Counted from the stretch's first letter, positions 1-11,199 are shown. The stretch is DNA of 64,000 nucleotides from Clostridiales bacterium (GCA_031275485.1 JAISOS010000019.1:1-64000), one strand, 5' to 3'. Numbers and translations are program-made. The notes: generated from the letters alone by a model not told the origin.

Positions 1-114
1 ATAGACCACTTCAACAAGGTACATTTAATTACGAATTGAACCGCCGTATACGGAAAACCGTACGTACGGTGGTGTGAGAGGGGCGAAAACCTCTGCGTTT
101 AGCCTCTACTCGAT
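1..114 (+). mobile_element. 3' end of a group II intron (domain V and domain VI); intron body and RT ORF lie outside the window
   Basis: gaACCGCCGTAtaCGGAAAACCGtacgTACGGTGGTgtgagagg folds as a domain V-type hairpin (outer ACCGCCGTA/TACGGTGGT, inner CGG-aaaa-CCG), followed by a D6-like stretch ending in CTACTCGAT, a typical bacterial group II intron 3' end. Confidence 0.75.
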
Positions 115-330
115 TAAAACGATCTTACTTTGTACGATACGGCGATTATTCTTTTAAACCGTACAGCGAACATCTTTTCCGCCACGTAAAGCTTCGTTTT
201 TTTGCGTGTAACCGCCGCGAACGGCGTCAATATCAAATTGAATAGAAAAGCCGCCGTTTTTATAAAGACGGCGATTTTGAAATTAGATCTCGTTAGGCCT
301 GAAAGTTTAACTAATATGAAAAACGCAAAA

Positions 331-390
331 GTTTTTTGGAAAGGGGCGCATGGGGGGAAGCCTTTTGTTCGCAAAAGGTCTCCCCCGTAT
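331..390 (+). repeat. Dispersed palindromic element, F orientation
   Basis: gttttttggaaaggggcgcatggggggaagccttttgttcgcaaaaggtctcccccgtat. Confidence 0.85.
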
Positions 391-419
391 AATTTTTTTT
401 TTGATAAAAAAATCCTCTC

Positions 420-3227
420 TCAAAGAACCTTTCTCAAAAACTGTCCCGTATAGCTTTCGGCCGTTTCCGCAACGCATTCGGGGGAGCCTTCGGCGACGAT
501 TTGTCCGCCGCCGCCGCCGCCCTCGGGACCGAGATCGATGATGTAATCCGCGCATTTTATGACGTCGAGGTTGTGCTCTATTACGATTATAGTATTGCCG
601 CCTTTTTTGAGGCGTTTCAGTATTGTCAAAAGCTTGTCCGCGTCCGCAGCGTGGAGTCCCGTCGTCGGCTCGTCGAGTATATAGACGGTTTTGCCCGTGC
701 CGCGTTTGGCGAGCTCCGTCGCGAGCTTGACGCGTTGCGCCTCGCCGCCGGAGAGAGTTGTGGACGCTTGTCCGAGCTTGACGTAGCCTAGCCCCACGTC
801 GTAAAGCGTTTTGATTTTACCGTACACGGACGGGATGTTCTCAAAAAAAACGCACGCCTCTTCCACGGGCATTTCCAAAACGTCGTAGATATTTTTACCT
901 TTGTATTTGACCTCGAGGGTTTCCTTGTTATAACGGCGTTCCTTACAGACCTCGCACGGCACGTATATATCGGGCAAAAAGTGCATTTCTATCTTGATTA
1001 TGCCGTCGCCGCCGCAATTCTCGCACCGTCCGCCTTTGACGTTGAAGCTGAACCGTCCTTCTTTGAAGCCGCGCGCCTTGGCGTCCTGCGTCTCGGAGAA
1101 CAGTTTTCGTATGTTCGCGAACACGCCCGTATAGGTCGCGGGATTACTGCGCGGCGTTCTGCCTATCGGGCTTTGGTCTATGTCTATCACCTTATCAAGG
1201 TATTCTATGCCGCGGATTTCGCGGAATTTTCCCGCATAAGTTTTCGCTCCGTTCAGCTTTTCGGCGAGATAGGGATAGATAATTTCGTTGACAAGGCTGC
1301 TCTTCCCGCTACCCGACACGCCCGTAACCGCCGTCATAAGACCGACCGGTATTTTCACGTCTATATTTTTCAGATTATTTTGCGCCGCGCCGAGTATTTC
1401 CAAAAACCTTCCGTCGGGCTTTGCGCGTTCCTTTTCGTAAATAATTTTTTTCGCGCCCGAAAGATACTGTCCCGTCACGGATTCGGCGCACGCCGCTATG
1501 TCGTCGGGCGAGCCGCACGCGACGAGCCTGCCGCCGTTCACGCCCGCGCCAGGGCCTATGTCTATTATATAATCTGCGGCGCGCACGGTGTCCTCGTCGT
1601 GTTCGACTACGATGAGCGTATTGCCCAAGTCGCGCAGACGTTTAAGTGCGGCGATCAACCGTTCGTTGTCGCGCTGGTGAAGTCCTATGCTCGGTTCGTC
1701 CAAAATGTACAGCACGCCCATAAGCCCGCTGCCTATCTGCGTCGCGAGCCGTATTCTCTGCGCCTCGCCGCCCGAAAGCGTACCCGCGCTCCTGCCCAGC
1801 GTCAGATAGCCGAGACCCACGTTTTTCAGGAAGCTAAGGCGCGCGGAAATTTCTTTCATTATTTGCGCCGAAATAAGCCTTTCCGTCTCGGTAAACTCTA
1901 TACGTCCGACAAAACCGCAAAGACCGTCTATCGGCATTTCCGTCAAATCGAAAACGCTTTTTCCGCCCACCGTAACCGCCAATGCTTCCGGTTTTAGCCG
2001 CTTGCCTCCGCACGCGCGGCAGGGTCTGCTTGTCATAAGACTTTCTATCTCGTTTTTTACGTAGTCGGACGTCGTTTCTCTGTACCGTCTTAAGAGATTA
2101 TTTACTACGCCCTCGAACGCCGTCGTATACCTGCCCGAAAAGCCGCCGCCGTCGTATCTGACCTCGATTTTTTCCCCGCCGTTCCCGTAGAGTAGCAGGC
2201 TTTGCATATCGGGCGGCAGAGTCTTATAGGGCGCGTCCATCGAAAAACCGTATCTTTCGGCAAGCGCGGCGAATACCGCCTTCGCGATTTTGCCGCCGTC
2301 CATATTCCAGCCCGAAATATCCAGCGCGCCCTCCGCGACGCTACGCTCGGGACGGACGACCTTGTTCACGTCGATTTCGTTCGTGAAGCCCAAACCCGTA
2401 CACTCCGGACACGCGCCGAACGGGCTGTTAAAGCTGAAAAGACGCGGCTCCAGCTCCTCTATGCTTATGCCGCAGTCGGGACAGGCGTATTTTGAGCTGA
2501 AAAGCGTTTCCGCGCCGTCGGTTTCGGCGATTACGAGTCCGTCCGCGAGTTTTAACGCCGCCTCCACGCTGTCGTTCAGCCTCCGCCGCATGTCCTTTTT
2601 TATAATCAATCTGTCTATGACTATCTCTATCGTATGCCGGACGTTTTTGTCAAGCTCTATAACCCCGTCGAGGTCATAAATTATTCCGTCTATCCTCGCG
2701 CGGACGTAGCCGCTCCTCTTCATTCCGTCCAGCAGCTTTGCGTATTCGCCCTTTCTGCCGCGCACGACAGGCGCGGAAACGATAAGTCTGCCTCCTTCCG
2801 TCCCCCGCATTATCGTATCGCAAATCTCATCCACGCTCATACGGCTGATTTCCCTGCCGCATTTTACGCAGTGCGGCTTGCCTGCCCGCGCGTACAAAAG
2901 ACGCAGATAGTCGTAAATCTCCGTGACCGTGCCTACCGTTGAGCGCGGATTGTGCGAGGTCGTGCGCTGATCTATGGAAATTGCCGGCGACAAGCCCTCG
3001 ATAAGCTCCGCGTCGGGCTTTTTCATCTGTCCCAAAAACTGCCGCGCATATGACGAAAGGCTCTCGACATACCGCCGTTGCCCCTCGGCGAATATCGTGT
3101 CGAAAGCGAGTGAGGACTTGCCCGAACCGCTCACTCCCGTGAAAACAACGAGTTTGTCGCGCGGAATCCTTACGTCTATGTTTTTTAAATTGTGCTCCTT
3201 CGCGCCTTTTATATATATATAATCCAT
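420..3227 (-). CDS. uvrA: Excinuclease ABC subunit A
   Basis: 935 aa; [64 protein letters not shown], two ABC signatures, zinc-finger CxxC motifs. Confidence 0.98.
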   Translation of the reverse strand: MDYIYIKGAKEHNLKNIDVRIPRDKLVVFTGVSGSGKSSLAFDTIFAEGQRRYVESLSSYARQFLGQMKKPDAELIEGLSPAISIDQRTTSHNPRSTVGTVTEIYDYLRLLYARAGKPHCVKCGREISRMSVDEICDTIMRGTEGGRLIVSAPVVRGRKGEYAKLLDGMKRSGYVRARIDGIIYDLDGVIELDKNVRHTIEIVIDRLIIKKDMRRRLNDSVEAALKLADGLVIAETDGAETLFSSKYACPDCGISIEELEPRLFSFNSPFGACPECTGLGFTNEIDVNKVVRPERSVAEGALDISGWNMDGGKIAKAVFAALAERYGFSMDAPYKTLPPDMQSLLLYGNGGEKIEVRYDGGGFSGRYTTAFEGVVNNLLRRYRETTSDYVKNEIESLMTSRPCRACGGKRLKPEALAVTVGGKSVFDLTEMPIDGLCGFVGRIEFTETERLISAQIMKEISARLSFLKNVGLGYLTLGRSAGTLSGGEAQRIRLATQIGSGLMGVLYILDEPSIGLHQRDNERLIAALKRLRDLGNTLIVVEHDEDTVRAADYIIDIGPGAGVNGGRLVACGSPDDIAACAESVTGQYLSGAKKIIYEKERAKPDGRFLEILGAAQNNLKNIDVKIPVGLMTAVTGVSGSGKSSLVNEIIYPYLAEKLNGAKTYAGKFREIRGIEYLDKVIDIDQSPIGRTPRSNPATYTGVFANIRKLFSETQDAKARGFKEGRFSFNVKGGRCENCGGDGIIKIEMHFLPDIYVPCEVCKERRYNKETLEVKYKGKNIYDVLEMPVEEACVFFENIPSVYGKIKTLYDVGLGYVKLGQASTTLSGGEAQRVKLATELAKRGTGKTVYILDEPTTGLHAADADKLLTILKRLKKGGNTIIVIEHNLDVIKCADYIIDLGPEGGGGGGQIVAEGSPECVAETAESYTGQFLRKVL

Positions 3228-3269
3228 CGTTTTCTCCTTCTTCGTTTTTCGTTTTTTTAGTTATTAAGT

Positions 3270-3335
3270 TACGCGGGGGAAGCCTTTTATTCACAAAAGG
3301 TTTCCCCCGCACCCCCTTCCAAAAAAACTCTGACG
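3270..3335 (-). repeat. Dispersed palindromic element, R orientation (loop inverted relative to flank)
   Basis: acgcgggggaagccttttattcacaaaaggtttcccccgcacccccttccaaaaaaactctgacg. Confidence 0.85.
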
Positions 3336-3439
3336 TTATACTGTCGGTCTTGCGCCGCTACGTAAACAAAACTCTAAGCCTCTTTCCCGAAACTCTTACC
3401 GACATCATACTATACTATCAGTATGCGTTCCGGCAACCC

Positions 3440-3875
3440 TTACGGCACGGCTTTTTCACGGCTTTTTTGTGCGTTTTTGATGGTCTTTTCGCGTGTTTTT
3501 TATGACTTTTTACATATTCTTTACGCGCTTTCCGCAAACTTTTCACGTGTTTTTAACGACATTTTCACGGCTTTTTCAACAATTAATCCGCGTCGTTTTT
3601 ACATCGCTTTCGCAAATTTCCAAACGGTCTTTACATGTTTTTACACGTTTTTATGACTTTTTTACACATTTTACGTCATTTTTCATAGATTTTTTATGCG
3701 TTTTTAATGATCCTTTCATAAATTTTTCGCACATTTTTACGCCGTTTTAACGACATTTTCACGGCTTTTTTAACAATTAATTCGCACCGTTTTTCACACT
3801 ACTTTTCGCAAATTTTCAACGGCTTTTACACGCTTTTTTATATATCTTTTTTACGGTTTTTCCGGCGTTTTTACG
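3440..3875. repeat. T-tract-rich intergenic array with an internal degenerate direct duplication
   Basis: T(4-7) tracts every ~10-13 nt; 'taacgacattttcacggcttttt(c/t)aacaattaat(c/t)cgc' occurs at ~3558 and ~3749. Confidence 0.7.
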
Positions 3876-3878
3876 GTT

Positions 3879-5843
3879 TTATTTTTTGTTTTTCTCAGAG
3901 AGGCGTTTCAAATTCGCGAGTTCGTCGCGGAGCTTTATCGCCGTTTCGAAGTCCAAAACGCTCGCGGCGGTTTTCATCAGTCCTTTGACCTTTTCGATTT
4001 CCTTCAAAATATCGCGCGGCGCGGTGTCGTCCCAAAGTTTCGAGGTGATTTCAATCGTATTTTTCACGTCTTTTATTATTGTTTTCGGAATAATTCCGTG
4101 TTTTTCGTTATATTCGGTTTGAAGCCGTCTGCGCCGTTCGGTTTCCTTTATAGCGCGCTCCATACTCCCCGTCACCGTATCGGCGTACATAATCACGCGC
4201 GCCTCGCTGTTCCGCGCAGCCCTGCCTATCGTCTGTATGAGCGACGTGTCGCTCCTTAAAAAGCCTTCCTTGTCGGCGTCGAGTATGCAGACCAGCATAA
4301 CTTCGGGTATGTCCAGACCTTCGCGCAACAAATTTATACCCACCAGCGCGTCGAATTCCCCGCGTCGGAGCGAGGCGACTATGTTTATCCTTTCCAGAGT
4401 GTCTATATCGGAGTGCATATATTTCACGCGTATACCGTGCTCGTTCAAATATTCCGTCAAATTTTCCGCCATTTTCTTGGTCAGCGTCGTCACCAAAATT
4501 CTGCCGTTTTTTTGCGCGACAGAGTTAATTTCCGAAATTAAGTCGTCAATCTGCCCTTTGACGGAACGCACGGATACCTCAGGATCGACCAGCCCCGTAG
4601 GGCGTATGACCTGCTCGGCGACGTCGTCGGCGAGATTCAATTCGTATTCCGCCGGCGTCGCCGACACGCAAACCGTCTGCTTTACGCGCGCGTCGAATTC
4701 GCCGAAATTCAGCGGGCGGTTGTCGAACGCCGCCGGCAGGCGGAACCCGTAGCCGACGAGGTTTGTCTTCCGCGCCTTGTCGCCCGCGTACATTCCGCGT
4801 ATCTGCGGAATCGTCATATGGCTTTCGTCGATAAACGTTATAAAATCGTTCGGGAAAAAATCCAAAAGCGTGTACGGCGGCGTACCGGGAGCGCGCCCGT
4901 CGAAATACCGCGAATAATTTTCTATTCCGCTACAATACCCTATCTCCCTTATCATCTCTATATCGTAACTCACGCGCTCCCTTATCCGTTGCGCCTCTAT
5001 CAACTTGCCCTCGCTTTTGAAATATTCCTCGCGGATAAGCATATCGCGGTGAATTTCTCTAAGCTTTTCTTCCTTTGTTTCATCGTTCGCTATATAGTGA
5101 CTCGCCGGAAATATCGTTACCGTTTTTAACCGATTGACGGGCGTACCCGTTACGATACTTATTTCCGTTATCCTTTCCACCGTATCCCCGAAAAATTCAA
5201 CGCGCACGGCCATCTCGCTGTAACTCGACGGGAATATTTCCACGACGTCCCCTCTCGCCCTAAACGTCGAGCGCGCGAAGTCTATATCGCTTCTCTTGTA
5301 CTGTATGTCCACGAGCCGATCCAAAAGCTCGTCTCTGTCCAAAACCGTCCCCTCGCGGATCGACACCGTATGCCTGTAATATTCGTCGGGCGCGCCCAAG
5401 CCGTAAATACACGACACCGACGACACGACGATAGTATCCCGCCGCTCGCAAAGCGACGCCGTCGCGCTGTGGCGGAGCTTGTCGATCTCGTCGTTTATCG
5501 CGAGGTCTTTCTCGATGTACGTATCCGTCTTGGGTATATACGCCTCCGGCTGATAATAATCGTAATAGCTGACGAAAAACTCCACGCGGTTCTTTGGGAA
5601 AAATTCGCGGAATTCATTGCAAAGCTGCGCCGCCAAGGTTTTGTTGTGCGCGATGACAAGCGCGGGTCTTTGCGTGCGCTCGATGACGTTCGCCATCGTA
5701 AATGTCTTGCCGCTACCCGTAACGCCCAAAAGCACCTGCGTCCGAAACCCGTCCTCTATACCCGCCGATAACCGCTCTATCGCCTGAGGCTGATCGCCCG
5801 AAGGAAGGTACGGCGCGTATAATTCAAATTTGAAATCTTCCAT
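3879..5843 (-). CDS. uvrB: Excinuclease ABC subunit B
   Basis: [25 protein letters not shown]...[15 protein letters not shown]; the track ORF start at 5879 is upstream of the conserved N-terminus, so ATG at 5843 is preferred. Confidence 0.97.
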   Translation of the reverse strand: MEDFKFELYAPYLPSGDQPQAIERLSAGIEDGFRTQVLLGVTGSGKTFTMANVIERTQRPALVIAHNKTLAAQLCNEFREFFPKNRVEFFVSYYDYYQPEAYIPKTDTYIEKDLAINDEIDKLRHSATASLCERRDTIVVSSVSCIYGLGAPDEYYRHTVSIREGTVLDRDELLDRLVDIQYKRSDIDFARSTFRARGDVVEIFPSSYSEMAVRVEFFGDTVERITEISIVTGTPVNRLKTVTIFPASHYIANDETKEEKLREIHRDMLIREEYFKSEGKLIEAQRIRERVSYDIEMIREIGYCSGIENYSRYFDGRAPGTPPYTLLDFFPNDFITFIDESHMTIPQIRGMYAGDKARKTNLVGYGFRLPAAFDNRPLNFGEFDARVKQTVCVSATPAEYELNLADDVAEQVIRPTGLVDPEVSVRSVKGQIDDLISEINSVAQKNGRILVTTLTKKMAENLTEYLNEHGIRVKYMHSDIDTLERINIVASLRRGEFDALVGINLLREGLDIPEVMLVCILDADKEGFLRSDTSLIQTIGRAARNSEARVIMYADTVTGSMERAIKETERRRRLQTEYNEKHGIIPKTIIKDVKNTIEITSKLWDDTAPRDILKEIEKVKGLMKTAASVLDFETAIKLRDELANLKRLSEKNKK

Positions 5844-5849
5844 ACCCGA

Positions 5850-5878
5850 ATTATACCACAACATACGAAAAATAAGCA
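5850..5878 (-). promoter_or_regulatory. Putative uvrB promoter (TTGCTT-18-TATAAT) ending 6 nt before the uvrB ATG
   Basis: minus strand TTGCTTATTTTTCGTATGTTGTGGTATAATtcgggtATGGAAGAT. Confidence 0.5.
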
Positions 5879-6815
5879 AACCAAAACCCCGTCCGCAGGA
5901 AAATTTTAAGACACTTTTTATTTTTTTTATTTGCGCGGGGAAGCCTTTTTGTTAAAAAAAAATTACCTTTTTTACAAAAAACAGGGATAATCTGTCCTCA
6001 CGGTTTTAAACGAACCGAAACAAAAAGACGACTTGCAAAATATCCGCAAACCGTCCTTTTTATTTGACTTCTTTTTTAACCTAAACGCGAAACGGTTTAA
6101 GAGAAATTTTTGAGAATAAAACCGACTAAAAGCGCGGATTGCGGGGACTTTATGCGGATCTATCTCAAAATAATTCTTAAAACTCCCGCCGTTACGGTCG
6201 GAAAAGAGGTCTATTGTTCCCGCGTCCGCTTTAGCCTTTCCCGCTTTATACCGCCGGTAGCCCGGCGTCCGACAAAGTAACCCTCGTGCTTTCTATGTCT
6301 TTCATAACAAGTGTCATCGCAATTTCCCTTCTGTAATCCGGGTACGGGAAAGTCATATCAAAATATATTTCTTTAATGCCTCTCTCTCAAACGTTACCGC
6401 ATACTCGTTTATTTTCATCGGCACACCCTATAACTTCGTCGTCTGTGTCAACGTTTTTTCGCTCTTTGTTTAACTTTTTTCCGTTTTTTCGACTTTTTCT
6501 CAAATTCTTTATTCCACAGCCTGTCCACACCCGCAAAAAAACCGGCGGCTTCAGACATCCAATCTTTTGGAATGCTGTACGACGGAATCCCTTTTCGCGC
6601 GGATACAACCTTTTTTTTAAATTTATAAAAAATTTATCCGCGTATACCCCTATTTTTTTATGCTATTTTTCTTATATTGTTGTATAATATATTTAAAGCG
6701 TTTCGGCGTTGCCGGAACGGAGACAAAATACGCGCTTAAAAGCGGCGAAAAACGACGCGTTACGTTCGGGATTATTTGAATCATATTTATTTTCGCGAAG
6801 GATGACTTAACGGCT

Positions 6816-9308
6816 ATGACTCTTTGGTATAAAAACGCGGCGGAGACTTGGATAGACTGTCTGCCGCTGGGCAACGGCTCGCTCGGATTGATGCTCGACG
6901 GCGGTACGTTTCGGGAAAAAATATTCTTGAACGACGATACCCTTTGGTCGGGCTGTCCGAAAACGGAAAACGGCGAAAAGGACGCTTTCGGCAAAAAATT
7001 TGAAGGCTTTCGCGGGCTGATCCCGAAAGGACGTAAAGCTGCGGGGGGAAAAACGGACGGCGGAGAAAAAAACGCCGCCGCAAAAAATATCGAAAGACTG
7101 CGCGGGCTGATATTAAAAGGACATAAATTCACTGCGGAAAATCTGCTCCGCGCAACATCTCCGGGCGATATAAGCGAGGCGTATATGCCGCTCGGAACGG
7201 TGTTTATAGATTATAAAATCGACGGGCAGATCAACGAGTATTCGAGAGAACTCAATCTCGAAACCGCTCTGCATACCTCGAAATTCAACGCGGGAGGCAA
7301 TCTGATTGAAAAACGGACGTTTTGTAGCTTCCCCGACAAGTGCGGCGTAATGAATATCCGCTCGGTCAGAAAAATCTCGCTCGATGTTTCGTTTAATACG
7401 CCGCTCGAATACGATACCTCGGCGGAGGGCGAAGTTTTGTTCTTTATCGGGCGCGCTCCCGATATAAATCCCGCCGCCGCGTTTTCTCCTATTCCCGTTC
7501 AGCTCAATCAGCCCGAATACAAGGATAAAGGAATGGCGTTCGCGGGGGGAATACGGATTATCACGGACGGTACGGTCGCGGACGAAGGCGGCGCAATTTC
7601 CGTCAACGGCGCTACGGACGTTTTACTCGTGTTTAAAAGCAAAACGGGCTTTGCTTCTCACGGCGTCCAGCCGGAAACGCGCGCCGAACCGCTCAAAGCC
7701 GCCGTCAAAAACTTTTTTAACCGTCATTTCGATTTCGACTATATGTACGAAAGACATTTGAACGATTATTCCGCGCTGTTTAAACGCGTAAAACTGAAAT
7801 TGACCAAAAATACCGGCGGAAAATCCGCCTCGATTTTTGATAAACGCGGAGATTTGCCGACGGACGAATTGCTCGCGTCCGTAAGACGCGGCGCGGAACC
7901 GCCGCCGTTCCTTGTCGAATTGTATTATAATTACGGCCGCTATCTCTTAATCGCGTCCTCGCGGCAGGGCTCGGAACCCGCAAATTTACAGGGAATTTGG
8001 AACAAAGAGCCGCGCCCGCCGTGGTCGTCAAACTATACTCTAAATATCAATACGCAAATGAATTATTGGGCGGCGGGCGGTTGTAATCTGTCCGAATGCT
8101 TGGAGCCGTTCAAACGCTTCGTAACCGAACTCTCCGAAAACGGCAAAAAAACCGCCGAAAAAATACTCGGCGTTGCGGATGGCTTCGCCGCTTTCCATAA
8201 CTCGGATATCTGGCGAAAAACCTCGCCCGTAAAGGGCGACCTCTCATACGCCTTTTTTCCCACGGCGGGCGTTTGGCTGGTCAACGAAATATATACCGCG
8301 TATACGCGCAACGCGAAATATCTCGCGCCGTCCCTCTCCGACGGAGAAACCGAAAACGTTTTCTCCCTCTTGGAAAGTTGCTGTAAATTCGCGGACGGCT
8401 GGCTCGCACCGTATAAGGAATATTACGTTACCTGCCCGTCGTCGTCTCCCGAAAATAAATATAAGCAATCGCTCTTTAAGCTGTCGCTCGATTACGCGTC
8501 CGCCTGCGATATGTCGCTTATCCGGCAGGTTGTAGAAAACTACAGGGAGCTGTCCGAAAAATTGGGCGTTTCCTCCGCGCTTTTAGACCGTATATCCGAA
8601 AAAGAAAAAAAACTTTATCCTTTGAAAATCGGTCGGAACGGTATACTCGAATGGCACGAGGAATACGCCGAAACTGAACCCGGTCACCGCCATTTTTCGC
8701 CGCTCTACGGTCTCTATCCCGGTAATCTCATAAAGCCCGGAAAAGCAAACGCGGACGCCGAACAAAAAGCTCTGACCGAGGCTTGCGCAAAGTTCCTTGA
8801 CAGACGGCTGGACTGCGGGAGCGCGTCTACCGGATGGAGCGCGGCGTGGGCGGCGGCACTCTACGCCCGCCTGAAAAACGGGGAAAAAGCCTACGCATGT
8901 ATAAAAAAGCTGTTGGAGCAGTTTACTTTTCCCAATTTATTCGATAAACACCCGCCGAATATATTTCAAATCGACGGAAACCTCGGCGCGGTCGCCGCAA
9001 TCAACGAGATGCTTATTCAAAACGCGGATGGCATAAACGAAGAAAGCGGGACGTCCGCTTCCACAGGCGTCAACGGCGCGGCTGGCACAGTCGAACTGCT
9101 TCCCGCACTTCCCGACGCGCTGTCGGACGGGTATGTTTCGGGATTAATCGCGCAAGGCGGATTCGCCGTGGATATGCGCTGGCAAAATAAGCGCGTGGTT
9201 TCGCTAAGCGTGCGCGCGCCCTCGGAATTTAAAGACCGTAAGCTCGCCGTAAAACGCGCAAACCTCTCCGACGGCTTATTCGCGGAGGGAGACCTGATTT
9301 TCGTGTAA
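6816..9308 (+). CDS. Glycoside hydrolase family 95-like (alpha-L-fucosidase type), no signal peptide
   Basis: 830 aa; WIDCLPLGNGSLGLMLDGG, LNDDTLWSG, LQGIWNKEPRPPWSSNYTLNINTQMNYWAAGGCNLSECLEP, typical of GH95. Confidence 0.9.
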   Translation: MTLWYKNAAETWIDCLPLGNGSLGLMLDGGTFREKIFLNDDTLWSGCPKTENGEKDAFGKKFEGFRGLIPKGRKAAGGKTDGGEKNAAAKNIERLRGLILKGHKFTAENLLRATSPGDISEAYMPLGTVFIDYKIDGQINEYSRELNLETALHTSKFNAGGNLIEKRTFCSFPDKCGVMNIRSVRKISLDVSFNTPLEYDTSAEGEVLFFIGRAPDINPAAAFSPIPVQLNQPEYKDKGMAFAGGIRIITDGTVADEGGAISVNGATDVLLVFKSKTGFASHGVQPETRAEPLKAAVKNFFNRHFDFDYMYERHLNDYSALFKRVKLKLTKNTGGKSASIFDKRGDLPTDELLASVRRGAEPPPFLVELYYNYGRYLLIASSRQGSEPANLQGIWNKEPRPPWSSNYTLNINTQMNYWAAGGCNLSECLEPFKRFVTELSENGKKTAEKILGVADGFAAFHNSDIWRKTSPVKGDLSYAFFPTAGVWLVNEIYTAYTRNAKYLAPSLSDGETENVFSLLESCCKFADGWLAPYKEYYVTCPSSSPENKYKQSLFKLSLDYASACDMSLIRQVVENYRELSEKLGVSSALLDRISEKEKKLYPLKIGRNGILEWHEEYAETEPGHRHFSPLYGLYPGNLIKPGKANADAEQKALTEACAKFLDRRLDCGSASTGWSAAWAAALYARLKNGEKAYACIKKLLEQFTFPNLFDKHPPNIFQIDGNLGAVAAINEMLIQNADGINEESGTSASTGVNGAAGTVELLPALPDALSDGYVSGLIAQGGFAVDMRWQNKRVVSLSVRAPSEFKDRKLAVKRANLSDGLFAEGDLIFV

Positions 9309-9326
9309 AACCGGTAAATTTGAATT

Positions 9327-9390
9327 TACGCGGGGAAAACCTTTTGTGAACAAAAGACTCTTCCCCGCGCCCTTCCTTTTTAAAGAACGG
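9327..9390 (-). repeat. Dispersed palindromic element, R orientation
   Basis: tacgcggggaaaaccttttgtgaacaaaagactcttccccgcgcccttcc. Confidence 0.85.
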
Positions 9391-9464
9391 CGTTTTCAAA
9401 TACGATAGCGCCGCGTTTGAAAGCGTAATGAGCATAATATAAGCGGGTATAGTATAAAATTATT

Positions 9465-9525
9465 AAAGTTTTTTGAAAAGGTACGCGGAGAAAACTCCTT
9501 ATCCGCAAAATGTTCTCCCCCTTAT
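9465..9525 (+). repeat. Dispersed palindromic element, F orientation, diverged
   Basis: aaagttttttgaaaaggtacgcggagaaaactccttatccgcaaaatgttctcccccttat. Confidence 0.7.
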
Positions 9526-9628
9526 AAATTTTCTAAACGAAAATTGTGTACGGCTCTTTCTCCGTCCACAATTTTTTTTAATTTTATTCGCCGTATCGTT
9601 TTTTTTTCGTTTTTTTTGTCATAATTTC

Positions 9629-9658
9629 TTGAAAAATTTCGCTCGGATATAGTATAAT
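9629..9658 (+). promoter_or_regulatory. Putative dnaA promoter TTGAAA-18-TATAAT, 6 nt upstream of the dnaA ATG
   Basis: ttgaaaaatttcgctcggatatagtataattatcgtATGCAAAACC. Confidence 0.6.
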
Positions 9659-9664
9659 TATCGT

Positions 9665-11095
9665 ATGCAAAACCACAACGATATTTGGGCGCGCGCCCTT
9701 GAGTCATTAGCTTCGTCTATGTCGCAGGTGAGCTTCGACGTTTGGATAAAAACGCTCGTTCCGCTTGGCTTTGTCAATAAAAAGCTCATACTGGTCACAC
9801 CGTCGATTTCTTCGCAGGTGCTGATCAACAAAAGCTATATCGACGCCGTGCGTTCCGCCGTTACTTCCGCGTCGGCTTCCTTTTCGGCAAATTTATCGGA
9901 CGGCGACGCGGATGCCGACGACGTGGAAATTATAACCGAAACGCAAAAAGAAGAATATTTGAGCAAGCTGAACGCGGAGGGCGGAAAGGGAGCGGTAGAC
10001 GGTGCGATAATCGCCGCCGCCGTTGATAAAAAAGAGGACGAGTACGCGCAATTCGTTCCGAAATATACTTTCGACAATTTCATCGTTGCCGAATCCAACA
10101 GGCTCGTCGCCGCCGCCGCAAGCGCTGTCGCGAAAAATCCCGGCTCTCAATATAACCCGCTTTTTATATACGGCGGCGTGGGTCTCGGAAAAACGCATAT
10201 CATGCACGCGATAGGCAACTATATCCGAGAGCATAATCCCGCGTTGAAAATTATATGCGTCCCGACAGAAAAATTTACAAACGAGTTGATAGACTCTATC
10301 AGAAACAGCCGCGACAGCCGCGATAACCGCGAGTTCCGTGAAAAATACAGGAGCGCGGACGTGCTGATGATGGACGACATCCAGTTTTTGTCCGGTAAAG
10401 CGGGAACGCAAATGGAGGTCTTTCATACATTTAACGACCTCTACCAAAGCGGTAAGCAAATTATTATGACCTCGGATAAGCCACCTAAGGAAATAGCCCA
10501 GCTTGAAGAGCGCTTGCGCTCGCGCTTTTTGTCCGGTCTCATCGCCGATATCCAACCGCCCGACCTCGAAACCCGCGTAGCCATTCTTAAAAGAAAAGCC
10601 TTGCAGGAAAAATACGACATCGATCCCGTCGTTATAAATTTTATCGCCGAAAAGGTAACCGGCAATATCCGCGAAATGGAAGGGCTACTTTCCCGCGTCG
10701 TCTTTTATTCCACGCTCGTGGGAAAATGCGCGAATAATCTCGCGCTCGCCAACGAGGCGCTTAAAGATTATGCCGACGTAAAAAACGAAAGCATTACGGC
10801 TTACGACGTTATCGACGCGTGTTGCAACTGTTGTAATATCACTAAAAATGAAATCTTAGGGAAAAAGAAAACTAAAGACATCGTCGAACCGAGACAAATC
10901 GCGATTTATTTAATTACCGAAATGCTCCCGCTGCCGCTTATCTCCATAGGCCAACTGTTCGGCGGACGCGATCATACGACTATCATCCACGCGCGCGACA
11001 AAATAAGCCAGAAAATAAAGACCGACCCGAAAATTAAGGCGAAAGTCATAGATATTCAAACATATATAAGCGACGTTAAAAGACCTGTGAGCTGA
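9665..11095 (+). CDS. dnaA: Chromosomal replication initiator protein DnaA
   Basis: 476 aa; NDIWARALESL...SFDVWIKTLVPL domain I, YNPLFIYGGVGLGKTHIMHAIGN, VLMMDDIQFLSGK, GGRDHTTIIHARDKI. Confidence 0.98.
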   Translation: MQNHNDIWARALESLASSMSQVSFDVWIKTLVPLGFVNKKLILVTPSISSQVLINKSYIDAVRSAVTSASASFSANLSDGDADADDVEIITETQKEEYLSKLNAEGGKGAVDGAIIAAAVDKKEDEYAQFVPKYTFDNFIVAESNRLVAAAASAVAKNPGSQYNPLFIYGGVGLGKTHIMHAIGNYIREHNPALKIICVPTEKFTNELIDSIRNSRDSRDNREFREKYRSADVLMMDDIQFLSGKAGTQMEVFHTFNDLYQSGKQIIMTSDKPPKEIAQLEERLRSRFLSGLIADIQPPDLETRVAILKRKALQEKYDIDPVVINFIAEKVTGNIREMEGLLSRVVFYSTLVGKCANNLALANEALKDYADVKNESITAYDVIDACCNCCNITKNEILGKKKTKDIVEPRQIAIYLITEMLPLPLISIGQLFGGRDHTTIIHARDKISQKIKTDPKIKAKVIDIQTYISDVKRPVS

Positions 11096-11138
11096 GACTG
11101 CGACAAGGCGGGCGGCGCATAGAGCCATAAAAAACAAA

Positions 11139-11174
11139 CGTGGGAAACCTTTTGTTCACAAAAGGTTTCCCACG
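11139..11174 (+). repeat. Dispersed palindromic element, perfect 17-bp stem with a paired change in the outer stem
   Basis: CGTGGGAAACCTTTTGT tc ACAAAAGGTTTCCCACG. Confidence 0.9.
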
Positions 11175-11199
11175 CATAAATTTTAAAAAATAAAAAAAT

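Noticed and set aside
981-1997. Long + strand ORF opposite uvrA (and similar antisense ORFs at 12512-13705, 29860-31236, 26028-26609)
   Set aside because: Antisense shadows of well-supported genes with no recognisable protein features.
5880-6815. uvrB/GH95 divergent intergenic region as oriC
   Set aside because: Only weak boxes (TTATCCGCG at 6634, TGTCCACA near 6522); long and AT-rich but not convincing.
9499-9507. TTATCCGCA as a DnaA box upstream of dnaA
   Set aside because: Single near-match that lies in the arm/loop of a diverged palindromic element; no cluster of boxes around dnaA.
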